Origin: Rhodoferax sp. OV413
GTDB lineage: Bacteria; Pseudomonadota; Gammaproteobacteria; Burkholderiales; Burkholderiaceae_C
Reading direction: 5' to 3'
Assembly: GCA_945861785.1 (NCBI GenBank)
Contig: CAMAWD010000003.1
Span: 1-64,000, forward strand
Length of the DNA: 64,000 nt
Under the pieces are notes generated by a model, which was not told the DNA's origin, made no database searches, and was given only the letters and a program-made list of their open reading frames with translations. A program made the position numbers and the translations under genes. Of this stretch, positions 1 through 8,762 are shown piece after piece (position 1 is the stretch's first letter; every line of letters begins with the position of its first letter).

Positions 1-1056
1 TGTACGCCGAGTAGCGGTCGCAGCTGATGATGCCGCGCTCCACGCCGGCCAATTCGGATTCGATCACTTGGGCCGAACGCGACGCGTTGAGCACATAGTG
101 CACCACCGCATTGGAGTGAAACACCCACAGATACCAACGGTGGCCCACCCTCGTCAGGCCCCGATAGGGGACTGACGACACACACGCCACATCGATGAAC
201 ACCGCCCAGCGCGTCTCATCGGCGTGCCAGTGCGAGGCGCCGCACAGCTTTTGCAAAAAGGCCTGCTCCAGGGGGGCGAACAGCGGCGCCAGCGTCTTCA
301 AGCCCCCGGCCAGCGTGCCTGGGGCCATGTTCAAGCCGGGATCGGCCAAGTCCTGCAGCAGCCGATGGCTGGGGCGCCCGTAGAGAAACTTGTCCAACAG
401 CACGCTGGTCCATACCGACAGCCCGAACTGTGTCCGCGCTCGATCAGCCGTGCGGGGACGGGTGCCGTGACGATTCCTGGCAAGCAGCCGCAATTGCAGC
501 TGGGCCGGTACCGGTGCCGACGGATCACGCGCCGATAGGCCTTGACCTCAAGCTCCACCACCTCCGAGCCTTCGGTGCCGGGGAACTCGCTCAGGCCCAA
601 CCCGCATTGGGGGCATGTCGCGCTGGCGAGCTCGATGTCCTGCACGTGTGCGGGCAAGTGCGCAGACATCTTGCGCCCATGCCCGGGCTTGCCACGTTGG
701 TGCCCTCGCGGCCGACCTGACACAGACGCCTGCGATTCGTTCGCACCGTTGCTGCGTTCGCTCTTGCGTCCGAACACGCGCTGCTGCAAGTCTCGAATCT
801 TCGCCTGCGCCACCTCCAATTCGCCACGCAAGGCCGCCTCGCGCAGTGCGGCTTGCTCCAGCGCCCCACGGTGTTCGAGTTCAGCCCAGTGCAAACGCAA
901 TGTGGCGCGGTGGTGGGAGGACTTCCAGTAGGCGGCCTGCATCACCAACACGATGTGCGCCTGCTTGGTGAGCGTCACGTACACACTGGCAAACGGCACC
1001 GGCTTGGCGACGATTGTGTCTACGTCGGCTTCAAAGATGCACGGCATCGCGCTCAT
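1..1056 (-). pseudogene. IS66-family transposase (TnpC-like), frameshifted, runs off the window
   Basis: The leftward reading frame from 1056 gives an IS66-type N-terminus (AAYWKS, a helical stretch, then the FGRKSE motif and a CPQCG zinc-binding segment). It loses frame near 431-436, just after RLIERG. Translating the next frame continues the same protein without a stop to the window edge (TQFGLSVWTS, DKFLYGRPSHRLLQDL, then HADETRW carrying the first catalytic Asp, then ISCDRY). A one-base deletion therefore explains the break. No TnpA/TnpB genes lie upstream, since the LysR gene ends 110 bp away, so this is either a TnpC-only (ISBst12-like) element or a truncated copy. Terminal repeats were not identified. 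Confidence 0.85.
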
Positions 1057-1166
1057 GGGGCGAACCGTAACGGGAAAATCTCCCTGTGTTCAGCAATTTC
1101 TGCTTTACGGCAGATACGGGTTCACCGAATGTTTACGAAAACCATCGGAAACTCGACAAACATGGA

Positions 1167-2147
1167 CTAGGCTTCTTCCGTCTGCCCCGTCCGCTTCCCG
1201 AACTCCTCTTTCACGAATTCCACAAAACTGCGCGCTGCCGGGCTGAGTTCCCGTGCGCGCGAAGACAGGATGCCGTAGTTGCGCACCAGATCGCAATCGG
1301 CCAGCGGCACCACGACGCGCGGGCGCACCGCATTGTGCTGCGCCATGCTGCGCGCGAGCAGCACCACGCCCCGGCCGGCGTCCAGCAAACCCAGCAAGGT
1401 GGCAAGGTTGGTGGCAGTCGCCATCGGCCGGAATTGCAGGCCCTGCCGCTCATAGGCTTCGCCAAGCAGGCGCTGAAGTGCGGAGTACTGGTCCAGCACC
1501 ATCACCGGCCAAGGTGTGAGCTGCTGCAGGCTGACACTGGCCTCGCCCGCCAGCGCGTGGCCCTGCGGCACCACCAGCACCAGCGGTTCCGTCACCAGCG
1601 AGGTGAACCGCAGCCGCGGCTGAGGCTCGTCCAGCGCGAGGAAGCCCAGCTCGGCATCGCCGCGCTCCACGGCCTGCAAGGCAATCACGTAACGCGAATC
1701 AAGAACAGTGATATCGCCATCCGGATAACGCGTGCAATAGCGGCCTATCAATTCGGGCAGCATGGTGGCGGCAAGCATCGGGCTTGACGCCACGACCACG
1801 CGATGGCGGTGCTGCGCCCGCTGCTGCGTGAACTCCCCGATCAGCAGCCGCAGCTGGCACAAGGTTTCCTTGGCCCTTGTGGTCAGCCGTTGGCCGTCAT
1901 CGGTGACTGCGACGTTGCGGGTTGTGCGATGCAGCAGCTTCGTGCCCAGCAGCGATTCGAGCTTCTGCACCCGCGCCGTCACGGCGGGTTGCGAAAGATG
2001 CAGGTGACGGGCTGCGGCGCTGAAACTGCCGAATTCCGCAACGGCGATGAAAGTTTCAAGCTCGGACAGGCCAACGCCGGAGATGGCCAGCGCTGTGTCG
2101 GGTGGCTGTGACGGCGTCACCGGCTTCATTCCAGCTGTCTTCGGCAT
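1167..2147 (-). CDS. LysR-family transcriptional regulator
   Basis: A 326-residue LTTR with a winged HTH at about residues 20-80 (the stretch around ELETFIAVAEFGSFSAAARH and LSQPAVTARVQKLE) followed by a periplasmic-binding-like effector domain. The ORF is open 57 codons further upstream, but the ATG at 2147 has GAGG seven bases before it and gives the usual LTTR length, so I chose it; ATG 2129 is a second option. It lies downstream of and parallel to the flavin reductase-fusion gene, with 133 bp between them, next to a two-component monooxygenase locus. Regulation of that locus is a plausible but unproven role. Confidence 0.9.
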   Translation of the reverse strand: MPKTAGMKPVTPSQPPDTALAISGVGLSELETFIAVAEFGSFSAAARHLHLSQPAVTARVQKLESLLGTKLLHRTTRNVAVTDDGQRLTTRAKETLCQLRLLIGEFTQQRAQHRHRVVVASSPMLAATMLPELIGRYCTRYPDGDITVLDSRYVIALQAVERGDAELGFLALDEPQPRLRFTSLVTEPLVLVVPQGHALAGEASVSLQQLTPWPVMVLDQYSALQRLLGEAYERQGLQFRPMATATNLATLLGLLDAGRGVVLLARSMAQHNAVRPRVVVPLADCDLVRNYGILSSRARELSPAARSFVEFVKEEFGKRTGQTEEA

Positions 2148-2280
2148 GCAAGGGCCTCGCGCGTTCCGGGAAAGCGGAGGCAATGAACAGGCCGCTCTCT
2201 CACGGGGCATCTTAGCCCATCGGCGCCGCAGCGCAGCAGCGTTGGCACGCAAGCGTACCGAATACGGCTGGCGCAATCTA

Positions 2281-3351
2281 TCAGCAGTCTGCGGGCGGCT
2301 GCCTGACGGCGCCGACATACCCGAGCTTGGAGGACAACTCGCGTCCCGCCTGCATCAGTGCACGCGGCACTTCCCCATCCCAGTCCGGCGACAGCCGCGC
2401 CGCGCTGGAGGTGCGCGACAAGGCCATCACCATCTGCCCGTCGGCATCGAAGATCGGCACGCTGAAGGCATTGACCGCTACCTGGTGCAGGTCCGAGGCG
2501 CCGGCGCCGATCGCGCGCGCGATGCCGCGCTCACGCACTTCGGTGATTTCCGCACCGAAGCGATTGCGCCGCAGGGCCAGGTCTTCGCCGGACGTTGGCA
2601 GCAGCCTCAGGTCTTCCTCCACTAGAGGACGGGTCATCTCCGGTGGAAGAAAAGCCGTGAACGCCCGCCCGCTGGCCGAGCGCGCGATACCCATCACGAA
2701 GCCGTTGCGCAGTTGGTTGCTGACGGGCTGTGACGAAGGCTCCCAATGCACAGCCGTCGGCCCATGGTTGCCCCACACTGCGAGACACAGCGTGTGGTCG
2801 CCAACGTCGCGCGCGTTCTGCGGCAGCGCCTCGGTAGCAACGCGCAGCCCTTGCAGATGCGCCGGACGCGAGGTTCCCAACCGCAGCGAGGCCGGCCCCA
2901 GGTCATGCGAATACCCCACCATGTAGCGACCGCTACCGAAGGCCAAAGGCGCCCGGCTCGAATGGCTGATGCGTTCGACACGGCCGATGAAGACGACGTG
3001 GTCCCCACCAGGATAAGCCGCAACCTTGGTGCACTCCAGATGCGCTGCCACACCGTCCAGCACCGGCACGCCGCCAATCCCGGTCGAGTTCGCGATGCCG
3101 CTGAACTCGTCGTCGCGCGACTTGGCGAAATGGTTGGAGATGCCGATCTGGTTGTCCGCCACGATGTTGATCGCGAAATGCGCGCTGTCGCGAAACGCCG
3201 CATTGCTGCGTGAGGCCAGCGCCTGGCTCCACAGCAAGAGCGGCGGATCCAGCGAAACCGAGCTGAATGAATTGGCGGTGACGCCATGCGCGACACCGGC
3301 CGCGTCCTGCGTGGTCACCACAGTCACGCCAGTCATGAAGGTGCCGAGCAC
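2281..3351 (-). CDS. flavin reductase domain fused to an IclR-type effector-binding domain
   Basis: Residues 1 to about 150 form a flavin reductase-like FMN-binding split barrel (FMTGVTVVTT, GVTANSFSSVSLDPP, AFRDSAHFAINIV, YPGGDHVVFIGRV). Residues about 165-345 read as an IclR C-terminal sensor domain (LRNGFVMGIARS, REEV-like AEITEVRERGIARA, NAFSVPIFDADGQMVMALS). The IclR helix-turn-helix is absent. It would supply reduced flavin to a monooxygenase, the likely partner being the NtaA-type enzyme at 4618-6057 on the divergent operon, with the IclR domain sensing substrate. The start is uncertain: GTG 3351 falls inside the conserved N-terminus, and the same frame is open back to the TGA of the TctC gene (3402-3400) with only ATT 3396 or CTG 3360 as further candidates. 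Confidence 0.85.
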   Translation of the reverse strand: MLGTFMTGVTVVTTQDAAGVAHGVTANSFSSVSLDPPLLLWSQALASRSNAAFRDSAHFAINIVADNQIGISNHFAKSRDDEFSGIANSTGIGGVPVLDGVAAHLECTKVAAYPGGDHVVFIGRVERISHSSRAPLAFGSGRYMVGYSHDLGPASLRLGTSRPAHLQGLRVATEALPQNARDVGDHTLCLAVWGNHGPTAVHWEPSSQPVSNQLRNGFVMGIARSASGRAFTAFLPPEMTRPLVEEDLRLLPTSGEDLALRRNRFGAEITEVRERGIARAIGAGASDLHQVAVNAFSVPIFDADGQMVMALSRTSSAARLSPDWDGEVPRALMQAGRELSSKLGYVGAVRQPPADC

Positions 3352-3399
3352 GTCACGCAGCTGGCGCTGCTCGAAGAAGACTGCGGTAACGGCAATGGC

Positions 3400-4365
3400 T
3401 CAGCGCTGGTTCATGAACTTTTCCATCATCGGCTTGAGCGCTGTCAGCTCGGCGGCGACCTCGCGCTCGAAGTCTCCGGGCGTCCCGAACAGCGGCTCGG
3501 CCCCGTTCTTGCGGATCGACTCCAGCAGCGCCTGGTCGGCGGACACCGCCTTGATGCCGGCGACCAACGCATCCACAGCAGCCTGCGGCGTCGCCTTCGG
3601 CGCCATGAGGCCATACCAGGTGGTCATCACCACGTCGTAGCCGAGCTCGCGCAGCGTGGGCACCTCGGGCAGCAGGCTGAAGCGCTTGGGCGAAGTGACC
3701 GCCATCATGCGCACCAGGCCGGCCTTGGCCTGCGGCATGGCGCCGACCGACGAGGCCATGGCCACCGTCACGTGGCCGCCTAGCAGGTCGTTCATCATCG
3801 GCGCGCCGCCCTTGTAAGGCACGAAGGTGACCTTGTCCTGGCCCACGCCTGCGGCATCCATGATCTGCCTGCCGAGAAATTCGCCGACGGTGGTGGCGGT
3901 GCCTATGCTGCACGGCGGACTGGCGGTCTTGCACATCGCGGCCAGCTGCGCCATGTCCTTGGCCGGCAACTTGGCGGGGACGCTCACCACCAGCGGCGTC
4001 TGCTGGATCTTGCCCAGCATGCGGAAGTTCTTCTGGATCTCGACACCGGTGCCGACCATGGTCCAGCGCCACATAAGCATCTGCGGAATCTGGAACAGCA
4101 CGGTGTAGCCGTCGGCCGGCGCGTTCAGCACGTGCTGGCTGCCGATCATGCCGTCGGCGCCGGGAATGTTGGTCACCACCACGGTCTGCTTCCAGTGGTT
4201 CTGCAGGGCGGTGGCCAGCGTGCGCGCCGCTGAATCGGTACCGGCGCCGGCGGCGTAAGGCACTATCAGCGTCACCGGCTTGTCGGGGAACGCGGCAAGG
4301 GCCGGCGCGGCGCAAAGCGCCATTGCGAGGGTGGAAAGCGCCGTCGTCCAGCGAAGCTGTTGCAT
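3400..4365 (-). CDS. TctC/Bug-family periplasmic solute-binding protein
   Basis: Signal peptide at residues 1-24 (hydrophobic run ending ALAA), then the Bug signature FPDKPVTLIVPYAAGAGTD, NIPGADGMIGSQ, a PYKGGAPMMNDLLGGH substrate loop and a P-E-V-P-T-L-like segment. The start ATG 4365 has GGAG eight bases upstream (CGGAGACAAACCC), almost the same leader as the divergent monooxygenase gene. Bug proteins bind small carboxylates for tripartite tricarboxylate transporters or signalling; no TctA/TctB membrane genes are in this window. It contains the pair CKTA-SPP-C, a possible disulfide also found in the TctC at 7767-8762, so these two are close paralogues bracketing the locus. Confidence 0.9.
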   Translation of the reverse strand: MQQLRWTTALSTLAMALCAAPALAAFPDKPVTLIVPYAAGAGTDSAARTLATALQNHWKQTVVVTNIPGADGMIGSQHVLNAPADGYTVLFQIPQMLMWRWTMVGTGVEIQKNFRMLGKIQQTPLVVSVPAKLPAKDMAQLAAMCKTASPPCSIGTATTVGEFLGRQIMDAAGVGQDKVTFVPYKGGAPMMNDLLGGHVTVAMASSVGAMPQAKAGLVRMMAVTSPKRFSLLPEVPTLRELGYDVVMTTWYGLMAPKATPQAAVDALVAGIKAVSADQALLESIRKNGAEPLFGTPGDFEREVAAELTALKPMMEKFMNQR

Positions 4366-4459
4366 GGGTTTGTCTCCGTTGATGCATTGCGCCCCGGCTC
4401 GGGTCCGGGTGTCCTGGCCAGTATAGGAACAGGGATGCACGGGAAGAAGACGCGAATGC

Positions 4460-4535
4460 CTATAAGTCCATCCGTTGCACTGATAAGTGGGCCGCCGGCA
4501 GGCGCGACTTATCAGCAGCGCGGATGGACTTATAG
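4460..4535. promoter_or_regulatory. nested inverted repeat in divergent promoter region
   Basis: A perfect 15-bp inverted repeat (CTATAAGTCCATCCG at 4460-4474 and its complement at 4521-4535) encloses a second perfect 8-bp inverted repeat (TGATAAGT at 4481-4488, ACTTATCA at 4507-4514) around an 18-bp GC-rich centre. The motif ATAAGT thus occurs four times in symmetric order. It sits between the leftward TctC/reductase operon (start 4365) and the rightward monooxygenase operon (start 4618). Position and symmetry suggest a regulator-binding region for both; there is no T-tract to make it a terminator. Confidence 0.7.
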
Positions 4536-4617
4536 CCAGAGATGTCTTCCCTCCTTCGCAGCTGCGGACCAGAATCGGTCAGCCCCGAAGCCGGCGGCCC
4601 ACAACGGAGACAAACAG

Positions 4618-6057
4618 ATGCGAGATAGAGCGGATACCACGCCCGGTGGAGGCATGACGCTGGTGGCATTCATGCAGGCGCAGAACTGCTCCAACTACGC
4701 GGCCTCCTGGCGCCATCCCGAGGCCGTCAACGACTTCCTCACCCCCCAGTACTACCAGCGCGTCGCGCGCACGCTGGAAGACGCCAAATTCCACCTCGCC
4801 TTCTTCGACGACCGGCTGGCCATGCCGGACATCTACCAAAAGGATTACCAGGCCACGGTGCGCCACGGCATCCGCGCGGTGAAGCTGGACCTGATCCCGA
4901 TCATGACCGCGATGGGCATGGCCACCACCCACCTGGGCCTGGGCGGCACCTATTCGACCACCTACTACGAGCCCTACCACGTGGCCCGCGTGTTCGCCAC
5001 GCTGGACCTGATGATCGGCGGCCGCGCCGCCTGGAACGTGGTCACTTCGCTGAACGATTCGGAAGCCTTCAACTTCGGCCAGCATGAGCACCTACCGCAT
5101 GACGCCCGCTACGACCGCGCCGACGAGTTCGTTGAAGTCGTGCTCGGCCACTGGAAGTCCTGGGACCGCGATGCCCTGATCATGGACAAGGAGAATCGAC
5201 TGTTCGCCGATCCTGCCAAGGTGAGCCGGCTCGACTACAAGGGTAAGTACTTGCAGTCGCGCGGCCCGTTCACCGTGCCGCAATCGCCGCAAGGCCATCC
5301 GGTGATCATCCAGGCCGGCCAGAGCGGGCGGGGCAAGCGCTTCGCGGCGCGCTGGGGCGAGCTGATTTTCGTTTCGTACAAGAGCCTGGAATCGGGACGC
5401 AAGCAGTACAAGGAGCTGAAGCAGGCGCTGTCCGATGCAGGCCGCGACCCGGTCTCTGTGAAGATCGTCTGCGCCATCTACACCGTGGTGGCGCCGACGC
5501 ATGAAGAGGCGCTGCAGAAGGCAGCAGTGATCGACGGACTCAGCATTCCGGTGGACGGCCTGACGCTGCTGTCGGAGATCATCAACTTCGACTTCGGCAG
5601 CCGTCCCTACGACGAGCCGCTGTCGGATTCGGACATGGCCAGCATGGGCGGCATGCAGACCATGCGCGACCGCGTGGTCGAGCAAAGCGGCAAGGCCAAT
5701 CCCTCGCCGCGCGATTTCGTCGAATGCACCAAGCGCGGCACCATGCACGACTTTCCGCTGTTCATCGGCACGCCTTCCGAAGTCGCCGACGGTTTGCAGG
5801 AGTGGTACGACACGTTCGGCTGCGACGGCTTCGTGGTCGCGGGCACGCATGTGCCGGGCGGCTATGAAGACTTCGCCCGCATGGTAGTGCCCGAGCTGCA
5901 GAAGCGCGGCCTCTTCCGCAAGGAATACCGCGGCACAACGCTGCGCGAAAACCTCGGGCTGGAGCTGCCGTCAGCGGCAAGCAGCCGTCCGAAGGCAGCC
6001 GTGGCGCAGCCGGCGGCAACGCCTGCTACAACAGCAACCGCTGAGGCACTGCCATGA
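4618..6057 (+). CDS. NtaA/SnaA/DszA-type FMNH2-dependent monooxygenase
   Basis: A 479-residue LLM (luciferase-like) flavin monooxygenase of the nitrilotriacetate monooxygenase component A group: MTLVAFMQAQNCSNYAASWRHP, FHLAFFDDRLAMPD, TTHLGLGGTYSTTYYEPYHVAR, GRAAWNVVTSLN, and the phosphate-binding QAGQSGRGKRFAARW. ATG 4618 is chosen because GGAG lies nine bases upstream and the family N-terminus starts here; the open frame upstream runs through the regulatory inverted repeat. Enzymes of this group oxidise N- or S-containing organic compounds using reduced flavin from a separate reductase, here most likely the fusion at 2281-3351. The last ~28 residues are an Ala/Pro/Thr-rich tail unusual for the family. 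Its stop overlaps the AtuA start (ATGA). Confidence 0.92.
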   Translation: MRDRADTTPGGGMTLVAFMQAQNCSNYAASWRHPEAVNDFLTPQYYQRVARTLEDAKFHLAFFDDRLAMPDIYQKDYQATVRHGIRAVKLDLIPIMTAMGMATTHLGLGGTYSTTYYEPYHVARVFATLDLMIGGRAAWNVVTSLNDSEAFNFGQHEHLPHDARYDRADEFVEVVLGHWKSWDRDALIMDKENRLFADPAKVSRLDYKGKYLQSRGPFTVPQSPQGHPVIIQAGQSGRGKRFAARWGELIFVSYKSLESGRKQYKELKQALSDAGRDPVSVKIVCAIYTVVAPTHEEALQKAAVIDGLSIPVDGLTLLSEIINFDFGSRPYDEPLSDSDMASMGGMQTMRDRVVEQSGKANPSPRDFVECTKRGTMHDFPLFIGTPSEVADGLQEWYDTFGCDGFVVAGTHVPGGYEDFARMVVPELQKRGLFRKEYRGTTLRENLGLELPSAASSRPKAAVAQPAATPATTATAEALP

Positions 6058-7442
6058 GCGCGGTCCCGGTCAGCAACGCTAAACGCGAAGTCCGCATGGT
6101 TTCCACCTGCGGCATCCTGGGCTACGGCTTCCCTGAAAGCAGTCTCGATGCGGCCATGGCCCGCGGCGTCGACCTCGTCGGCGCCGATGGCGGCAGCACC
6201 GACCCCGGCCCCTACTACCTCGGCAGCGGAAAGCCTTTCGTTTCGCCGCGCGCCATCCGGCGCGACCTGCGCCTGATGCTGATAGCAGCCCGCAAGCACA
6301 ACGTCCCTCTCATCATCGGCACCTGCGGCGGCGCCGGCGGCTCGCCGCACCTGGCGCTGGTCGCGCAGATGGCGCGCGACATAGCCCGCGAGGACAAGCT
6401 GACATTCAAGATGGCGCTGATCGAGGCAGAGCAGAGCAAGGACCTGATCAAGCGCCGCGTCGCCGAAGGCCGCGTGCGGCCGCTCGGAAAAATGCCAGCG
6501 CTCGATGCCGCAACGGTGGACAAGGCCGAACGCATCGTCGGCCTGATGGGCCCCGAGCCCTACATCGAAGCACTGAACGCCGGCGCGCAGGTCATCCTAG
6601 GTGGACGCACCACCGACCCCGCGCCTTTCGCCGCAGTCGCAATGCGCGGCGGCATACCTCCGGCCCAGGCCTGGTACGCAGGCAAGATGCTGGAATGCGG
6701 CGCCAGCCCCGTCACACCCAAAGGCCCCGACTGCATGGTGGCGACCGTGACCGATACCGGAGTGACCTGCGAGCCGATGAGCGCGGAGCGCATCTGCACG
6801 CCGATGTCGATGGCGAACTTCTCCCTGCACGAAAACGCCAGCCCGATCCGCCACGTCGAGCCCGGCGGCATCCTCGACACCGAGGCCTGCTCCTTCGATG
6901 CGGTGACGCCCCGCGCCACCGAAGTCACCGGCATGCGCTGGAACCCCGCCGACGCCTACAGCGTCAAGCTGGAAGCGGCGGAGCTGATCGGCTACCGCGC
7001 TGTCACCTTCTGCGGCACGCGCGATCCAGTGGTGATCTCCACCATCGACAACTACCTCGCGCTGGTGCGGGCCCAGGTCCGCAAGAAGGCGGCAGACCTC
7101 GACATCTCCGAGAGCGACTACCACCTGACCATACACACCTATGGCCGCGACGGCGTGATGGGCGCGCGCGAGCCGCTGCGCGATCAGGTCGGCCACGAGC
7201 TGGGTTTTCTGGTCGACGTGGTGGCACCCAGCGCCGAGCTGGCCGCCGCCGTGATCGGGCTGGCCCGTACCAACATGCTCCACACCGATTTTCCGGGCCG
7301 GATTTCGACCGAGGGCAACATGGCGTTTCCGCTGTCGCCATCGGACCTGCCCGTGGGCCCTGCGTACCGCTTCAGCATGTGCCACGTGGTGCTGCCCGAC
7401 AGCCCGCTGGAAATGTTCCCCATCAGCTACGAAATGGTTTGA
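6054..7442 (+). CDS. AtuA-like protein (DUF1446 family)
   Basis: A 462-residue cytosolic protein of the acyclic terpene utilisation AtuA/DUF1446 family, recognised by the N-terminal GADGGSTDPGPYYLG and the glycine-rich GTCGGAGGSPHLALV, plus GGRTTDPAPFAAVA. The family is named from a gene required for citronellol/geraniol catabolism in Pseudomonas, but its reaction is not established. The gene is translationally coupled to the monooxygenase upstream (4-bp overlap) and followed three bases later by DUF4387, a partner often found adjacent to AtuA-like genes. Its place after a monooxygenase suggests a step after the initial oxidation. Confidence 0.85.
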   Translation: MSAVPVSNAKREVRMVSTCGILGYGFPESSLDAAMARGVDLVGADGGSTDPGPYYLGSGKPFVSPRAIRRDLRLMLIAARKHNVPLIIGTCGGAGGSPHLALVAQMARDIAREDKLTFKMALIEAEQSKDLIKRRVAEGRVRPLGKMPALDAATVDKAERIVGLMGPEPYIEALNAGAQVILGGRTTDPAPFAAVAMRGGIPPAQAWYAGKMLECGASPVTPKGPDCMVATVTDTGVTCEPMSAERICTPMSMANFSLHENASPIRHVEPGGILDTEACSFDAVTPRATEVTGMRWNPADAYSVKLEAAELIGYRAVTFCGTRDPVVISTIDNYLALVRAQVRKKAADLDISESDYHLTIHTYGRDGVMGAREPLRDQVGHELGFLVDVVAPSAELAAAVIGLARTNMLHTDFPGRISTEGNMAFPLSPSDLPVGPAYRFSMCHVVLPDSPLEMFPISYEMV

Positions 7443-7444
7443 CA

Positions 7445-7756
7445 ATGCCTACCGTCCGCGAAATCGCCCAGATCTGCAAGAGCAAGAACGCAGGGCCGTT
7501 CCAGGTCACCATCGACGTCGTGTTCAAGGACGAGGCGATGTACCGCCGCGTGCGCGAAACCGGCGTGCTATGCCGCGCCCTGTTCGCCAGGCTCTACAAC
7601 GTTGCTGCCGAGGATGTGCTGTTCACCGCCTACGACGCCGGCCGCGCGTTCAAGGCGACACTGCCGCGGCTGGTGCCGGCCGGAGACATCGGCGATACCG
7701 ACGTGTACGGCTCGCAGCAGCATGCGCCGGTGTTGGACGTCGTGATTCCAGTTTGA
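7445..7756 (+). CDS. DUF4387 family protein
   Basis: A 103-residue protein starting MPTVREIAQICKSKNAGPF with FKDEAMYRRV and the C-terminal GDIGDTDVYGSQQHAP, matching the small DUF4387 family that accompanies AtuA-like proteins. The ATG lies two bases after the AtuA stop, so the two are co-translated. Function is unknown; the constant pairing suggests a subunit or partner of AtuA. No signal peptide or membrane segment is visible. Confidence 0.82.
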   Translation: MPTVREIAQICKSKNAGPFQVTIDVVFKDEAMYRRVRETGVLCRALFARLYNVAAEDVLFTAYDAGRAFKATLPRLVPAGDIGDTDVYGSQQHAPVLDVVIPV

Positions 7757-7766
7757 CCAAATAGAT

Positions 7767-8762
7767 ATGACCGAGACAAAAATGATCCAAGCCATTCGCA
7801 AACTCTATAGCCGGATGCCGGTATTTTTTCTGCTGGCCCTCGGCCTGAGCGGCTTCGCCTTCGCCCAGGCGCCGGCGTGGCAGCCCACCAAGCCCGTCGC
7901 CCTGGTGGTGCCCTACCCGCCCGGCGGCGGCAGCGACGCACTTGCGCGCTCCTTGTCGATCGCCTTGTCGGCCCAATGGGGCGGACAGCCGGTGATCGTG
8001 GAAAACGTCTCCGGCGCCGACGGCATCATCGGCACGCAGAAGGTGTTGCGCGCGCCGCCCGATGGCCACACCATCCTGATGCAGGTCAACCAGATGCTGC
8101 TGTACAAGGCCGCCGGCAACAACATGATGGAGCAGCTCAGGCTGATCTCCAAGATCCAGCATTCACCGCTGTCCTTCGCGGTCAACAGCAATTTCAAGGG
8201 CAACAACTTCTCGGACTTCGTAGCCTACTGCAAGACAGCCAAGCCAGCCTGCAGCTGGGGCAGCTCCACCAAGTACGGCACGCTGATCGGCCGCCACCTG
8301 ATGGACGTCGCGGGACTGAAGGATCTGGCCGTGCACGCGCCCTACAAGGGCACCGGGCCGATGATGAACGACCTGCTCGGCGGCCACATCACAATGGGAC
8401 TGCCCGCGGTTTCCTCCGGCCTGCCGCATTACCGTAACGGCCGCCTCAAGTACCTGGCCGTCGGCACCACCGAACGCTTCAACAAGCTGCCCAACGTGCA
8501 GACGCTGACCGAGGCGGGCTACAACGTGATCGGCGATTCCTGGTTCGGACTGATGGTCCCAAAGGACACGCCGCCGCGGATATTCGACGGGATCTGGGAA
8601 GCTGTCAAAGCCATCTCGAAGAATCCGGCCCTTCTGGCCACCATTGAAGGCGGCGCGGCCTTGCCTGTCTTCAGCGATCCGGCGGCGTTTGCACTAGAGG
8701 TCACGCAGGAAATGCTGGTGCTCGAGCCGCTGATGGCCAAGTACCCGGTGGCGGTCGACTAG
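7767..8762 (+). CDS. TctC/Bug-family periplasmic solute-binding protein
   Basis: 331 residues with an N-terminal signal peptide (about residues 1-33, ending AFAQA), KPVALVVPYPPGGGSDALAR, NVSGADGIIGTQKVL and HAPYKGTGPMMNDLLGGH. It is the last gene of the monooxygenase-AtuA-DUF4387 operon, 10 bp after DUF4387. ATG 7767 has a poor ribosome site; ATG 7782, with GAG upstream, is a realistic alternative and still leaves a full signal peptide. It shares the CKTA-x-PAC cysteine pair and the double-Met motif QMLLY/QMLMW with the TctC at 3400-4365, so the divergent operons each carry one of two related binding proteins, presumably for the same or a related substrate. Confidence 0.9.
   Translation: MTETKMIQAIRKLYSRMPVFFLLALGLSGFAFAQAPAWQPTKPVALVVPYPPGGGSDALARSLSIALSAQWGGQPVIVENVSGADGIIGTQKVLRAPPDGHTILMQVNQMLLYKAAGNNMMEQLRLISKIQHSPLSFAVNSNFKGNNFSDFVAYCKTAKPACSWGSSTKYGTLIGRHLMDVAGLKDLAVHAPYKGTGPMMNDLLGGHITMGLPAVSSGLPHYRNGRLKYLAVGTTERFNKLPNVQTLTEAGYNVIGDSWFGLMVPKDTPPRIFDGIWEAVKAISKNPALLATIEGGAALPVFSDPAAFALEVTQEMLVLEPLMAKYPVAVD

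Noticed and set aside
3353-4387. 344-codon minus-strand frame overlapping the TctC gene
   Set aside because: Arg/His-rich out-of-frame shadow; the overlapping TctC frame has a signal peptide and family motifs.
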